DNA of 64,000 nucleotides from Paucimonas sp. (GTDB taxonomy: Bacteria; Pseudomonadota; Gammaproteobacteria; Pseudomonadales; Pseudomonadaceae). A program made the position numbers and the translations under genes. Location: NCBI GenBank assembly GCA_031253995.1, contig JAIRVG010000058.1:1-64000 (forward strand), in the 5' to 3' direction. This document shows, in pieces, positions 17,189 to 25,932 of this stretch (position 1 is its first letter; every line of letters starts with the position of its first letter). The notes below the pieces were generated by a model. The model had not been told where the DNA came from. It saw nothing but the letters and a program-made list of their open reading frames with translations, and did no database searches.

Positions 17189-18562
17189 ATGCGTTGCCTG
17201 ATCTTCGTCTGCCTGTTGCTGGGTTGTGCCCCCGGCTTTGCCCTCGATCGCAACCAGGTCGAGGGCTACCTGCTGCCCAACGGCCTGCAGGTGCTGCTCA
17301 AGCCGGGCTATGAGCGCGACCATGTGTCGATCCGCCTGGTGGTGGGGATCGGCTTCGACGACTTCGGATGCGAGCAGAAGGAGCTGCCGCACCTGCTCGA
17401 ACACCTGCTGTTCAGCGGCGTCGACGACAGCGGCGAGGGTGGCCTGGAGCGGCGCATGCAGGCCCTGGGCGGCGAGTGGAACGCCTACACCAGCAGCGCC
17501 GACACCACCTTCGTCATCGAGGCACCGGCGCGCAACCAGCGCAAGGTTCTCGACCTGCTGCTGGCGATCATCCAGCAGACCCGGATCGACGACGATGACC
17601 TGGAGCTGTCCAGACGCATCGTCGAGCGCGAGGACGGCGGGCATTACTCGCACCTGCAGCGCTGGCTCGACCGCCAGGACCTCGGCCAGCGCTCCAGCGA
17701 CCAGCTGGCGGTTGAGCTGGGCCTCAAGTGCGCCGAGCGCTCCAGCATCGAGGACATGACCGTGGAGCAGGTGGACGAGGTGCGCCAGCGCTGGTACGCA
17801 TCGAACAACATGACGCTGATCGTGGTGGGCGGGCTGGACAAGGTGTTGCCGGCCTATCTGGAGCGGACCTGGGGCGAGCTGGAGCCGGTGGAGCCTGCCG
17901 AGCGCCGGGCGCTGGACGGTGTCACCCACCAGGCCGAGGCCAACCGCACGCTGATTCGCGGTGTGCTGGGCAACGGCGCGCGGCTGAGCTGGAAGTTCCT
18001 GGAGCCGGTACTGGACAACGGCCACGATGAAACCCTGGAGTTGTTGCAGCGCTACATGGAATGGGCGCTGTACGACGAATTGCGCCTCAAGCATGGCCTG
18101 TCCTACGGGCCCTGGAGCCAGCGCGAGAGCTTTGGCGACAGCGGGATGTTCAGTCTCAATGCCGACCTGGAGCGGGACCAGGTGGAAGAAGCGGAGGAGG
18201 TGATCGAAGCCATGCTCCAGCGCCTGCGCAAGGACGGGCTGGACCCGCGGACCTTCGAGCGGATCAAGGCGGCGGCCATCGCCCGCGAGGCCTGGACCAC
18301 CCAGGGCAACAGTGCGCTGGCGGATTACTACTGGGGGGCGTTGAACGGCTATGTCGACGGGCGTTTCGTCGATCCGGCACAGCGGCTGCGCGGGGTAAGC
18401 CTGGAAGAGGCGAATCAGGCGATGCGGGAGCTGTTCAAGGAAGCCGGGTGGGTGAGGGTGGAGAAGCCCTTGCTGGGGTATGACGAACTGTTCTGGATGG
18501 GGGTGTTGGGGGTTGTGCTGGTGGTGGTTGGGGTAGGGATCTGGTATCGCCGGCGGTCTTGA
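17189..18562 (+). CDS. M16 family zinc peptidase with C-terminal membrane anchor
   Basis: A 457-residue M16 (pitrilysin/insulinase-type) peptidase. The ATG at 17189 gives a signal peptide (MRCLIFVCLLLGCAPGFA) and has AAGGAAG upstream; an earlier ATG at 17132 lies inside the preceding gene. The inverted zinc motif HLLEH is at 68-72, with the downstream acidic ligand region following. The second half is an inactive M16-C domain. The C-terminus (ELFWMGVLGVVLVVVGVGIW then RRRS) is a membrane helix, so the enzyme is tethered in the inner membrane facing the periplasm, which is not typical of the family. Substrate unknown. Confidence 0.85.
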   Translation: MRCLIFVCLLLGCAPGFALDRNQVEGYLLPNGLQVLLKPGYERDHVSIRLVVGIGFDDFGCEQKELPHLLEHLLFSGVDDSGEGGLERRMQALGGEWNAYTSSADTTFVIEAPARNQRKVLDLLLAIIQQTRIDDDDLELSRRIVEREDGGHYSHLQRWLDRQDLGQRSSDQLAVELGLKCAERSSIEDMTVEQVDEVRQRWYASNNMTLIVVGGLDKVLPAYLERTWGELEPVEPAERRALDGVTHQAEANRTLIRGVLGNGARLSWKFLEPVLDNGHDETLELLQRYMEWALYDELRLKHGLSYGPWSQRESFGDSGMFSLNADLERDQVEEAEEVIEAMLQRLRKDGLDPRTFERIKAAAIAREAWTTQGNSALADYYWGALNGYVDGRFVDPAQRLRGVSLEEANQAMRELFKEAGWVRVEKPLLGYDELFWMGVLGVVLVVVGVGIWYRRRS

Positions 18563-18647
18563 GGGCCTCATCGCTGGCAAGCCAGCTCCCACAGGGTCCG
18601 CGGTGCATGCAATCCCTGTGGGAGCTGGCTTGCCAGCGACGAGGCCC
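18563..18647. repeat. REP pair, GCTGGCAAGCCAGC class
   Basis: Two inverted REP units face each other: GGGCCTCATCGCTGGCAAGC... (18563-18596) and its near-complement (18614-18647), separated by 17 bases. The same pair occurs at 52463-52557 and 62034-62106. Such pairs are typical of the P. putida/P. fluorescens group. Confidence 0.93.
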
Positions 18648-18709
18648 GAACAGATGAAAACCAAGGTATCCTTGTAACCGTATTTTTCAGATCTCTGCGA
18701 ACACCCCAA

Positions 18710-19729
18710 ATGCCCATCTACGTCCAGCGCATCATCGAACTGATCAAGCGCTACCCCGGGGTCATCGCACTCGGTGGCTTCATCTCCGGCATCGGCAGCT
18801 TCATCCTCGTCGACCGCCAGGAGAGCCTGGCCAGCTGGGTCGCCATCCTGATGCTGGTGAGCTGGGTCTGGCTGATGCTGGAAAACACCTTCACCGAGCT
18901 GTTCAGCCGCACCTTCAAGCGCGAGATCCCGCAACCGCTGCTGCGCTACGCGACGCAGATGATCCACCAGGAAAGCCTGTTCTTCGTCCTGCCGTTCTTC
19001 TTCGTCACCACCACCTGGAACAGCGGCCAGCTGATCTTCACCGGCCTGCTCGGCGCCGCCGGCCTGGTGTCGATCATCGACCCGCTGTACTACAAGTGGG
19101 TGGCGCCGCGGCGCTGGCTGTTCATGGCCCTGCACACCCTGACCCTGTTCGCGGCGATGCTCACCGCGCTGCCGATCATCCTCCATCTGACCACCGCCGA
19201 GAGCTTCAAGCTGGCCCTGGGCGTGGCCATGCTGCTGTCCTTCCCGAGCCTGGCCAGCAGCTTCCCGATCAACCACTGGCGCCGCGGCGTGGCCCTGGTG
19301 CTGGTGACCCTGGCGGTCGGCGGCGCCGGCTGGCTGCTGCGCTCCTGGGTGCCACCGGCAACCCTGTGGATGACCGAAGTGGCAATCAGCACCGACGTGC
19401 GCGACCGTACCCCGAGCGAAAGCCTCAAGGAGGTCCCGGCCAGCCAGATCCGCAGCAGCGGGCTCTACGCCTACACCGCGATCAAGGCGCCACGCGGGCT
19501 GAACGAGCGGATCTATCACGTCTGGCAGCTGGACGGCAAAGAAGTCGACCGCATCGCCCTGAACATCAACGGCGGACGCAAGGAAGGCTACCGCGCCTGG
19601 ACCCACAAGCAGGTGTTCCCCGGCAACCCGGTGGGGCGCTGGCAGGTGCGGGTGCTGACCGAGGATGGCCAGGTGATCGGCGTGCTGCGCTTCCGTGTGG
19701 TAGACGACGGTCAAGCGCCTGCAAATTAG
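18710..19729 (+). CDS. DUF5924/DUF2914 membrane protein
   Basis: A 339-residue protein. Residues about 1-220 contain six to seven membrane helices (PGVIALGGFISGIGSFILV, SWVAILMLVSWVWLML, and the pair around residues 130-180). The soluble C-terminal third (about 225-335) is a DUF2914 domain with YHVWQLDGKEVDRIALN and GRWQVRVLTEDGQVIGVLRF. DUF2914 is found with envelope proteins of unknown role. It precedes the MCE transporter operon on the same strand by 53 bases, so it may belong to the same unit. Function unknown. Confidence 0.8.
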   Translation: MPIYVQRIIELIKRYPGVIALGGFISGIGSFILVDRQESLASWVAILMLVSWVWLMLENTFTELFSRTFKREIPQPLLRYATQMIHQESLFFVLPFFFVTTTWNSGQLIFTGLLGAAGLVSIIDPLYYKWVAPRRWLFMALHTLTLFAAMLTALPIILHLTTAESFKLALGVAMLLSFPSLASSFPINHWRRGVALVLVTLAVGGAGWLLRSWVPPATLWMTEVAISTDVRDRTPSESLKEVPASQIRSSGLYAYTAIKAPRGLNERIYHVWQLDGKEVDRIALNINGGRKEGYRAWTHKQVFPGNPVGRWQVRVLTEDGQVIGVLRFRVVDDGQAPAN

Positions 19730-19782
19730 TGGCGCTATGCTGTCGGACGGCGTACTGAAGCGCCCATGGACGAATGGAGCCT

Positions 19783-20913
19783 ATGACCACCGCCAGCGCC
19801 ATCCTCGACACCAGTAGCAGCCCGCCCTGCCTGCGGCTAAGCGGCGACTGGACCCTGGCCAACTACGCCAGCCTCAAGCACAGCACCAGCGCCCTCGGCG
19901 GCCAGTACGGCGAGGACACCCGGGTCGACCTGAGCCAGCTCGGCAAGCTCGACACCGCTGGCGCCTCGCTGCTGGTGGAGTTGCTCGGCCCGCAGCGCCT
20001 CAAGCAGCTGGAAGCCGACAGCCCGCTCCCCGAAGCCAGCCGCCACCTGCTGCACAGCGTGCAATGGTCGCTCAACGAATTCTGCATCCCGCCGCGCCAC
20101 CCCGAAGTCCCGGTGCTGACCCAACTGCTGGCACGCATCGGCGCCGCAGTGGACACCCTCTACCAGGACAGCCGGCAACTGCTCGGTTTCATCGGCCTGA
20201 TCATCGCCACCCTGGTCACCCGCGCCTTCCAGCCGAAACGCTGGCGCATCACCCCGGTGGTCGCCCATATCGAACAGACCGGCCTCGACGCCGCGCCCAT
20301 CGTCGCCCTGCTGACCTTCCTGGTGGGCGCGGTGGTGGCCTTCCTCGGCGCCACGGTGCTGGCCAGCTTCGGCGCCAGCATCTTCACCGTGGACCTGGTG
20401 GCCTTCTCCTTCCTCCGTGAATTCGGCGTGCTGCTCACGGCCATCCTCATGGCCGGCCGCACCGCCAGCGCCTTTACCGCGCAGATCGGCTCGATGAAGG
20501 CCAACGAGGAAATCGACGCCATCCGCACCCTCGGCCTGGACCCGGTGGAAATGCTGGTGATCCCCCGGGTGCTGGCGCTGCTGATCGCCCTGCCGTTGCT
20601 GACCTTCCTCGCCATGCTCTGCGGCATCGTCGGCGGCGGCGTGGTCTGCGCGCTGTCGCTGGATATCTCGCCGGCCATGTTCCTCTCGCTGCTGGAGAGC
20701 GACATCGGCGTGCAGCACTTCCTGGTCGGCCTGCTCAAGGCACCGTTCTTCGCCTTCCTGATCGCCGCCATCGGCTGCCTGGAAGGCTTCAAGGTCAGCG
20801 GCAGCGCCGAATCCGTCGGCGCCCACACCACCTCGGCGGTGGTCCAGTCGATCTTCGTGGTGATCATGCTCGACGCCGTGGCTGCGCTGTTCTTCATGGA
20901 GATGGGCTGGTGA
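19783..20913 (+). CDS. MlaE-like ABC permease with N-terminal STAS domain
   Basis: A 376-residue permease of an MCE-type lipid transporter. Residues about 1-110 form a STAS-like domain (LRLSGDWTLANYASL, VDLSQLGKLDTAGASLLVELL). The rest is the MlaE permease with five to six helices, including AGRTASAFTAQIGSMKANEEIDAI, the signature loop. ATG 19783 is chosen for its GGAG; an in-frame ATG lies at 19774. In canonical Mla systems the STAS protein (MlaB) is separate, so here the permease and a STAS domain are fused. The stop overlaps the GTG of the ATPase gene. Confidence 0.9.
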   Translation: MTTASAILDTSSSPPCLRLSGDWTLANYASLKHSTSALGGQYGEDTRVDLSQLGKLDTAGASLLVELLGPQRLKQLEADSPLPEASRHLLHSVQWSLNEFCIPPRHPEVPVLTQLLARIGAAVDTLYQDSRQLLGFIGLIIATLVTRAFQPKRWRITPVVAHIEQTGLDAAPIVALLTFLVGAVVAFLGATVLASFGASIFTVDLVAFSFLREFGVLLTAILMAGRTASAFTAQIGSMKANEEIDAIRTLGLDPVEMLVIPRVLALLIALPLLTFLAMLCGIVGGGVVCALSLDISPAMFLSLLESDIGVQHFLVGLLKAPFFAFLIAAIGCLEGFKVSGSAESVGAHTTSAVVQSIFVVIMLDAVAALFFMEMGW

Positions 20914-21704
20914 GCGACGACACCCGGGAAAAAGTCATCGAAGTCCGCGGCCTGTGCAACCGCTTCGGCCCGCAGAGCGTGCACGAGAACCTCGACCTGG
21001 ACCTGTACCGCGGCGAGATCCTCTCCGTGGTGGGCGGCTCCGGCAGCGGCAAATCGGTATTGCTGCGCAGCATCGTCGGCCTGCGCCGGCCCAACGAGGG
21101 CCAGGTGCGGGTATTTGGCGAGGACCTGTCCAGCGCCAGCGAGCAGCAGCGCTCGCTGATCGAACGGCGCTTCGGCGTGCTGTTCCAGAAGGGCGCGCTG
21201 TTTTCCTCGCTGACCGTCACCGAGAACGTCGCCCTGCCGCTGATCGAGCACGCCGGCCTGTCCCGCGATGACGCCGAGCACCTGGCCGGGGTCAAGCTGG
21301 CCCTGGCCGGCCTGCCGCAGACCGCAGCGGACAAATACCCGGCCTCGCTGTCGGGCGGCATGATCAAGCGCGCCGCCCTGGCCCGCGCCCTGGCCCTGGA
21401 CCCGGACATCCTGTTCCTCGACGAACCCACCGCCGGCCTCGACCCCATCGGCGCGGCGGCCTTCGACCAGTTGATCCTGACCCTGCGCGACGCCCTGGGC
21501 CTGAGCGTGTTCCTCATCACCCACGACCTGGACACCCTCTACACCATCAGCGACCGGGTCGCCGTGCTGGCGCAGAAGAAGGTGCTGGTGGCGGCGCCGA
21601 TCGAGCAGGTGGCGGAAACCGACGACCCGTGGATTCACGAGTATTTCCATGGCCCCCGTGGCCGTGCGGCCTACACGGCCGCGACAGCGTTGAAGGAGAA
21701 GTGA
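20910..21704 (+). CDS. MlaF-like ABC transporter ATP-binding protein
   Basis: A 264-residue ABC ATPase. It has a Walker A GGSGSGKS, the signature LSGGMIKRAALARALAL, and the Walker B ILFLDEPTAGLDP followed by THDLDTLY. The LSGGM-KR form and the DPIGAAAFDQLI region are typical of MCE transporters. The GTG start overlaps the permease stop (GTGA). It powers lipid movement between inner and outer membrane with the permease and the MCE protein. Confidence 0.92.
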   Translation: MSDDTREKVIEVRGLCNRFGPQSVHENLDLDLYRGEILSVVGGSGSGKSVLLRSIVGLRRPNEGQVRVFGEDLSSASEQQRSLIERRFGVLFQKGALFSSLTVTENVALPLIEHAGLSRDDAEHLAGVKLALAGLPQTAADKYPASLSGGMIKRAALARALALDPDILFLDEPTAGLDPIGAAAFDQLILTLRDALGLSVFLITHDLDTLYTISDRVAVLAQKKVLVAAPIEQVAETDDPWIHEYFHGPRGRAAYTAATALKEK

Positions 21705-21705
21705 G

Positions 21706-22644
21706 ATGGAAACCCGCGCACATCATGTGCTGATCGGCATGGTCACCGTGCTGGTGGTGGCCGGCGCCATGCTCTTCGGCCTGTGGCTGGCCAAGTCCAG
21801 CGTCGATGCCACCTTCAAGGACTACGAGGTGGTGTTCAACGAGGCGGTCACCGGCCTGTCCCGCGGCAGCGCCGTGCAATACAGCGGGATCAAGGTGGGC
21901 GACGTGATGAGCCTGCGCCTCGACCCCAACGACCCGCGCCGGGTGCTGGCGCATATCCGCCTCAACGCCGACACCCCGGTGAAGCAGGACACCCAGGCCA
22001 AGCTGACCCTCACCGGTGTCACCGGTACCTCGCTGATCCAGCTCAGCGGCGGCACCCCGGACAGCCCGCCGCTGGTGGGCAAGGGCGGCAAGCTGCCGGT
22101 GATCATCGCCTCGCCTTCGCCCATCGCCCGCCTGCTGACCAACAGCAGCGACCTGGTGACCAACATCAACCTGCTGCTGCACAACGCCAACCGCCTGTTC
22201 TCCGAGGAAAACGTCGACCGCCTGGGCACAACCCTGGCCAACCTGGAACAGACCACCGGCGCCGTCGCCGGACAGCGCGACGACATCAGCCAGGCCATCA
22301 GGCAGTTGTCGACCCTCGGCAAGCAGGCCGGCACCGCCATGGAGCAGACCAGCGAGCTGATGCGCAACGCCAACCAGCTGCTGGGCAGCCGCGGGCCGGA
22401 GATCGCCCGCAGCGCCGACGACGCGATGAAGTCCCTGGCGCAGAGCACCGCGACCCTCAACGCCCTGCTGGAAAGCAACCGCGACGCCATCGACAGCGGC
22501 GCCCAGGGCTTTCGCGACCTCTCTCCGGCGATCCGTGAACTACGCGACACCCTCAACTCGCTCAAGGCCATCTCCCGGCGCCTTGAAGCCAACCCCAGTG
22601 GCTACCTGCTGGGCCGTGACCAAAGCAAGGAGTTCGAGCCATGA
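21706..22644 (+). CDS. MlaD family (MCE domain) protein
   Basis: A 312-residue protein with one N-terminal membrane helix (about 7-28) and an MCE domain (about 35-120; SRGSAVQYSGIKVGDVMSLR, VTGTSLIQLSGG). The C-terminal half is helical and polar (GSRGPEIARSADDAMKSL, RDTLNSLKAISRR), as in MCE proteins that form a needle across the periplasm. Starts one base after the ATPase stop, with GGAGAAG. The substrate, probably phospholipid or another hydrophobic molecule, is unknown. Confidence 0.92.
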   Translation: METRAHHVLIGMVTVLVVAGAMLFGLWLAKSSVDATFKDYEVVFNEAVTGLSRGSAVQYSGIKVGDVMSLRLDPNDPRRVLAHIRLNADTPVKQDTQAKLTLTGVTGTSLIQLSGGTPDSPPLVGKGGKLPVIIASPSPIARLLTNSSDLVTNINLLLHNANRLFSEENVDRLGTTLANLEQTTGAVAGQRDDISQAIRQLSTLGKQAGTAMEQTSELMRNANQLLGSRGPEIARSADDAMKSLAQSTATLNALLESNRDAIDSGAQGFRDLSPAIRELRDTLNSLKAISRRLEANPSGYLLGRDQSKEFEP

Positions 22645-23264
22645 GCCTCGCCAGTCGCCTGTCCCTGGCCGTATTGATCAGCCTGAGCAGCGCCTGCTCG
22701 ATCCTGCCCAAGGCGGAGAACGCCGACGTCTACCGCCTGCCGGCCGCGGCCACGACCGCCTCGACGGCTGCGCCGGTGAACTGGTCGCTGCGGATCAACA
22801 AGCCGATCACCAGCGACGCGCTGAACGTGCCGCGCATCGCCGTGGTGCCGCAGGGCAACGTGCTCAGCAGCTACAAGGGCGCGCGCTGGACCGACCCGGC
22901 CCCGGCCTTGCTGCGCAATCGCATTCTCGATGCCTTCCAGCGTGACGGCCGGGTGCCGCGGCTGAGCGCCGACGACAGCAACCTGCAATCGGATTTCGAG
23001 TTGGTGGGTGAGTTGCAGGCGTTCCAGAGCGAATACACGGCGCAGGGCATCGAGGTGGTGGTGCGCCTCGATGCCCGGCTGGTGGACGGGCGCAGCCAGC
23101 GCACGCTGACCAGCCGCATCTTCGAAGTGCGCCAGCCACAGGCCGACAAGAGCGTGCCGGCGGTGGTGGCCGGGCTGGGCCAGGCCACCGACAGGCTGAC
23201 CGCGCAGCTACTGGACTGGACCCTGAACCAGGGCAACCAGTACCGTCAGGCGAAGAACCAGTAG
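22641..23264 (+). CDS. ABC-type transport auxiliary lipoprotein (PqiC-like)
   Basis: A 207-residue lipoprotein of the PqiC/DUF330 family. The lipobox LSSAC puts the lipidated cysteine at residue 19. The mature part contains the family pattern NKPITSDALNVPRIAVVP and LSSYKGARWTDPAPALLRNRILDAF. Such proteins sit at the outer membrane and are thought to receive the MCE conduit. The ATGA start overlaps the stop of the MCE gene, and the last 19 bases overlap the convergent SpmAB-like gene. Confidence 0.9.
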   Translation: MSLASRLSLAVLISLSSACSILPKAENADVYRLPAAATTASTAAPVNWSLRINKPITSDALNVPRIAVVPQGNVLSSYKGARWTDPAPALLRNRILDAFQRDGRVPRLSADDSNLQSDFELVGELQAFQSEYTAQGIEVVVRLDARLVDGRSQRTLTSRIFEVRQPQADKSVPAVVAGLGQATDRLTAQLLDWTLNQGNQYRQAKNQ

Positions 23265-24475
23265 CACACGCCGATGGCGCCCAGCACCCCGGCCAGCTCG
23301 GCCAGCAGGGCGCAGCCCACGGCGTGGCGGGTGCGCTGGATGCCGACGGCGCCGAAGTACACCGCCAGCACGTAGAAGGTGGTTTCGGTGCTGCCCTGCA
23401 CCGTGGCGGCGACCAGGGCCGGGAAGCTGTCGACGCCGTGGGTCTGCATGGTCTCGATCAGCATGGCCCGCGCCGCGCTGCCGGAGAACGGCTTGACCAT
23501 GGCCGTGGGCAGGGCGTCGACGAAGCGGGTGTCCCAGCCCAGCCATTCCACCGTATGACGGATGCCGTCCAGGCCGAACTCCAGCGCCCCGGAGGCGCGC
23601 AGCACGCCGACCGCGCAGAGCATCGCCACCAGGTATGGCAGGAGGTTCTTGGCCACGTCGAAACCTTCCTTGGCGCCTTCGACGAAGGTTTCGTACACCT
23701 TGACCTTCTTCAGCGCGCCGATCAGCAGGAACAGCATGATCAGGCCGAACAGGGTGAGGTTGCCGAGGATCGACGACAGGCTGGCCAGGGCGGCGGCGGA
23801 CATGCTCGCCAGCAGGGCCATGAACCCGCCGAGCAGCAGCGCCCCGGGAATCAGGTAGGCGAGCACCACCGGGTCCCACAGGCGCAGGCGCTGGACGATG
23901 GCCACCGAGAGCAGGCCGACCAGGGTGGAGCAGCTGGTGGCGAGCAGGATAGGCAGGAACACCAGGGTCGGATCCATGGCGCCTTGCTGGGCGCGGTACA
24001 TGAAGATGGTCACCGGCAGCAGGGTCAGGGACGAGGCGTTGAGCACCAGGAACAGGATCTGCGCGTTGCTGGCGGTGGTGGGGCTGGGGTTCAGCTCCTG
24101 CAGCGCGCGCATGGCCTTGAGGCCGATGGGCGTGGCGGCGTTGTCCAGGCCCAGGCCGTTGGCAGCGAAGTTCAGGGTGATCAGGCCGAGGGCCGGGTGG
24201 CCGGGCGGCACTTCCGGCATCAGGCGGCGGAACAGCGGGCCGAGGACCTTGGCCAGCCATTCGACGATGCCGGCCTGCTCGGCGATCTTGAGGAAGCCCA
24301 GCCACAGGGTCAGGGTGCCGAACAGCAGGACCATGACTTCCACCGAGAGCTTGGCCATGGCGAAGATGCTTTCCACCATTGCCGCGAAGATGCCTGCGTT
24401 ACCCCCTACCAGCCACTGCCCCAGGGCAGAGATGGCCGCCACCACGAAAAAACCGAGCCAAAGGCCATTGAGCAT
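23246..24475 (-). CDS. SpmA/SpmB-like nucleoside-recognition domain membrane protein
   Basis: A 409-residue polytopic membrane protein that joins two nucleoside-recognition (Gate) domains, as if SpmA and SpmB were fused. The first half has LNFAANGLGLDNAATPIGLKAM, the second TAMVKPFSGSAARAMLIETM and VQGSTETTFYVLAVYFGAVG. Gate-domain proteins are permease-like; the ligand is unknown. In spore formers, relatives take part in core dehydration, which cannot apply here. It converges on the MCE lipoprotein gene with a 19-base overlap. A terminator for the next upstream gene lies at 24557-24585. Confidence 0.85.
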   Translation of the reverse strand: MLNGLWLGFFVVAAISALGQWLVGGNAGIFAAMVESIFAMAKLSVEVMVLLFGTLTLWLGFLKIAEQAGIVEWLAKVLGPLFRRLMPEVPPGHPALGLITLNFAANGLGLDNAATPIGLKAMRALQELNPSPTTASNAQILFLVLNASSLTLLPVTIFMYRAQQGAMDPTLVFLPILLATSCSTLVGLLSVAIVQRLRLWDPVVLAYLIPGALLLGGFMALLASMSAAALASLSSILGNLTLFGLIMLFLLIGALKKVKVYETFVEGAKEGFDVAKNLLPYLVAMLCAVGVLRASGALEFGLDGIRHTVEWLGWDTRFVDALPTAMVKPFSGSAARAMLIETMQTHGVDSFPALVAATVQGSTETTFYVLAVYFGAVGIQRTRHAVGCALLAELAGVLGAIGVCYWFFA

Positions 24476-24556
24476 TCGAAAGTCCCCTTGAAGATGGGCT
24501 GAATGATAGCGGCCACCTGAAGTGGTGTCGTCATCGAAGGTACGGCGACCGGATAC

Positions 24557-24585
24557 AAAAAGCCCCGACGGGTCGGGGCTTTCTT
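24557..24585 (-). terminator. Rho-independent terminator after gltP
   Basis: AGCCCCGAC (24561-24569) pairs with GTCGGGGCT (24572-24580). Read on the minus strand the stem is followed by TTTTTG. It lies between the gltP stop and the SpmAB-like gene. Confidence 0.9.
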
Positions 24586-24600
24586 CAGGTCAGGCAGGAC

Positions 24601-25932
24601 TCAGGAATTGACGGTCTTGCCTTCGGCAACCGCTTCCTTGCTGCGCCAGTGCGGCAGCGAGTTCCAGTACTTCTGGCCTTTCTCGGCGTCGTACATGCCT
24701 TCCCAACGAGCGATCACCAGCACCGCCAGGGCGTTGCCGATCACGTTCAGCGCGGTACGGGCCATGTCCATGATGCGGTCGACACCGGCGATGAAGGCCA
24801 GGCCTTCCAGCGGAATGCCCACGCTGCTCAGGGTCGCCAGCAGCACCACGAAGGAAACGCCCGGCACGCCGGCGATACCCTTGGAGGTAACCATCAGGGT
24901 CAGCACCAGCAGCAACTGCTGGCTGATGGACAGGTCGATGCCGTACAGCTGGGCGATGAAGATCGCCGCGATGCTCTGGTACAGGGTCGAACCGTCGAGG
25001 TTGAACGAGTAGCCGGTTGGTACCACGAAGCTGCAGATGGCCTTCGGCGCACCGTAGGCTTCCATCTTCTCGATGACCCGCGGCAGCACGGTTTCGGAGC
25101 TGGCGGTGGAGTAGGCCAGGACCAGCTCGTCCTTGAAGATGCGCATCAGCTTGATGATCGAGAAGCCGAACAGGCGCGCCACCAGGCCCAGCACCATGAA
25201 GGCGAAGAAGGCGATGGCGAAGTACACCAGCAGCACCAGCTTGGCCAGCGGCAGCAGCGAGGCGAAGCCGAAGTTGGCGACAGTCACGGCGATCAGGGCG
25301 AATACGCCGATCGGGGCGTAGTTCATGATCATGTGGGTGACCTTGAACATGGCTTCGGAAACGCCCTGGAAGGTCTTCACCAGCGGGTCGCGGATTTCCG
25401 CGTTGAGGCTCGACAGGCCCAGGCCGAACAGCACCGAGAAGAAGATGATCGGCAGCATTTCACCGCGCATCAGCGCCGCGAAGATGTTCGACGGGATCAG
25501 GTTGAGGATGGTCTCGATGAACGCGTGTTCATGCTGCACCTCGGCTGCGGTGGCCTGGTACTTGGAGATATCCACGGTGCCCAGGGTGCTCATGTCGATG
25601 CCGGCGCCCGGGTGGAACAGGTTGGCCAGGACCAGGCCGACCACGATGGCGATGGTGGTGACGATCTCGAAGTAGATGATGGTCTTGAGGCCGATACTGC
25701 CAAGTTTCTTCGCGTCGCCTACCCCGGCGATACCCACGATCAGCGACGAGATCACGATCGGGATGACGATCATCTTGATCAGGCGAATGAAGATGTCACC
25801 GGCCGGCTGCAGGACGTTGCTGATCCACCATGCCTTTTCTGCACTGAAGTGATTCAGCAAGGCACCGATGGCGATACCCAGCATCAGGCCGATGAGGATC
25901 TGCCAGGCGAGGCTCAGTTTTGCCTTCTTCAT
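24601..25932 (-). CDS. gltP: dicarboxylate/amino acid:cation symporter, GltP type
   Basis: A 443-residue DAACS-family symporter for glutamate/aspartate or C4-dicarboxylates. The start MKKAKLSLAWQILIGLMLGI and the motif VPTGYSFNLDGSTLYQSIAAIF are diagnostic, followed by SKGIAGVPGVSFVVLLATL in the second hairpin. The extended loop HAFIETILNLIPSNIFAAL is typical of GltP-like members. ATG 25932 has AAGGT at good spacing; longer starts have no family sequence. The ribosome site overlaps an AACAAAAA motif (25949-25942), a Crc/Hfq-type target. GltP or DctA cannot be fully told apart by eye; I favour GltP. Confidence 0.87.
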   Translation of the reverse strand: MKKAKLSLAWQILIGLMLGIAIGALLNHFSAEKAWWISNVLQPAGDIFIRLIKMIVIPIVISSLIVGIAGVGDAKKLGSIGLKTIIYFEIVTTIAIVVGLVLANLFHPGAGIDMSTLGTVDISKYQATAAEVQHEHAFIETILNLIPSNIFAALMRGEMLPIIFFSVLFGLGLSSLNAEIRDPLVKTFQGVSEAMFKVTHMIMNYAPIGVFALIAVTVANFGFASLLPLAKLVLLVYFAIAFFAFMVLGLVARLFGFSIIKLMRIFKDELVLAYSTASSETVLPRVIEKMEAYGAPKAICSFVVPTGYSFNLDGSTLYQSIAAIFIAQLYGIDLSISQQLLLVLTLMVTSKGIAGVPGVSFVVLLATLSSVGIPLEGLAFIAGVDRIMDMARTALNVIGNALAVLVIARWEGMYDAEKGQKYWNSLPHWRSKEAVAEGKTVNS

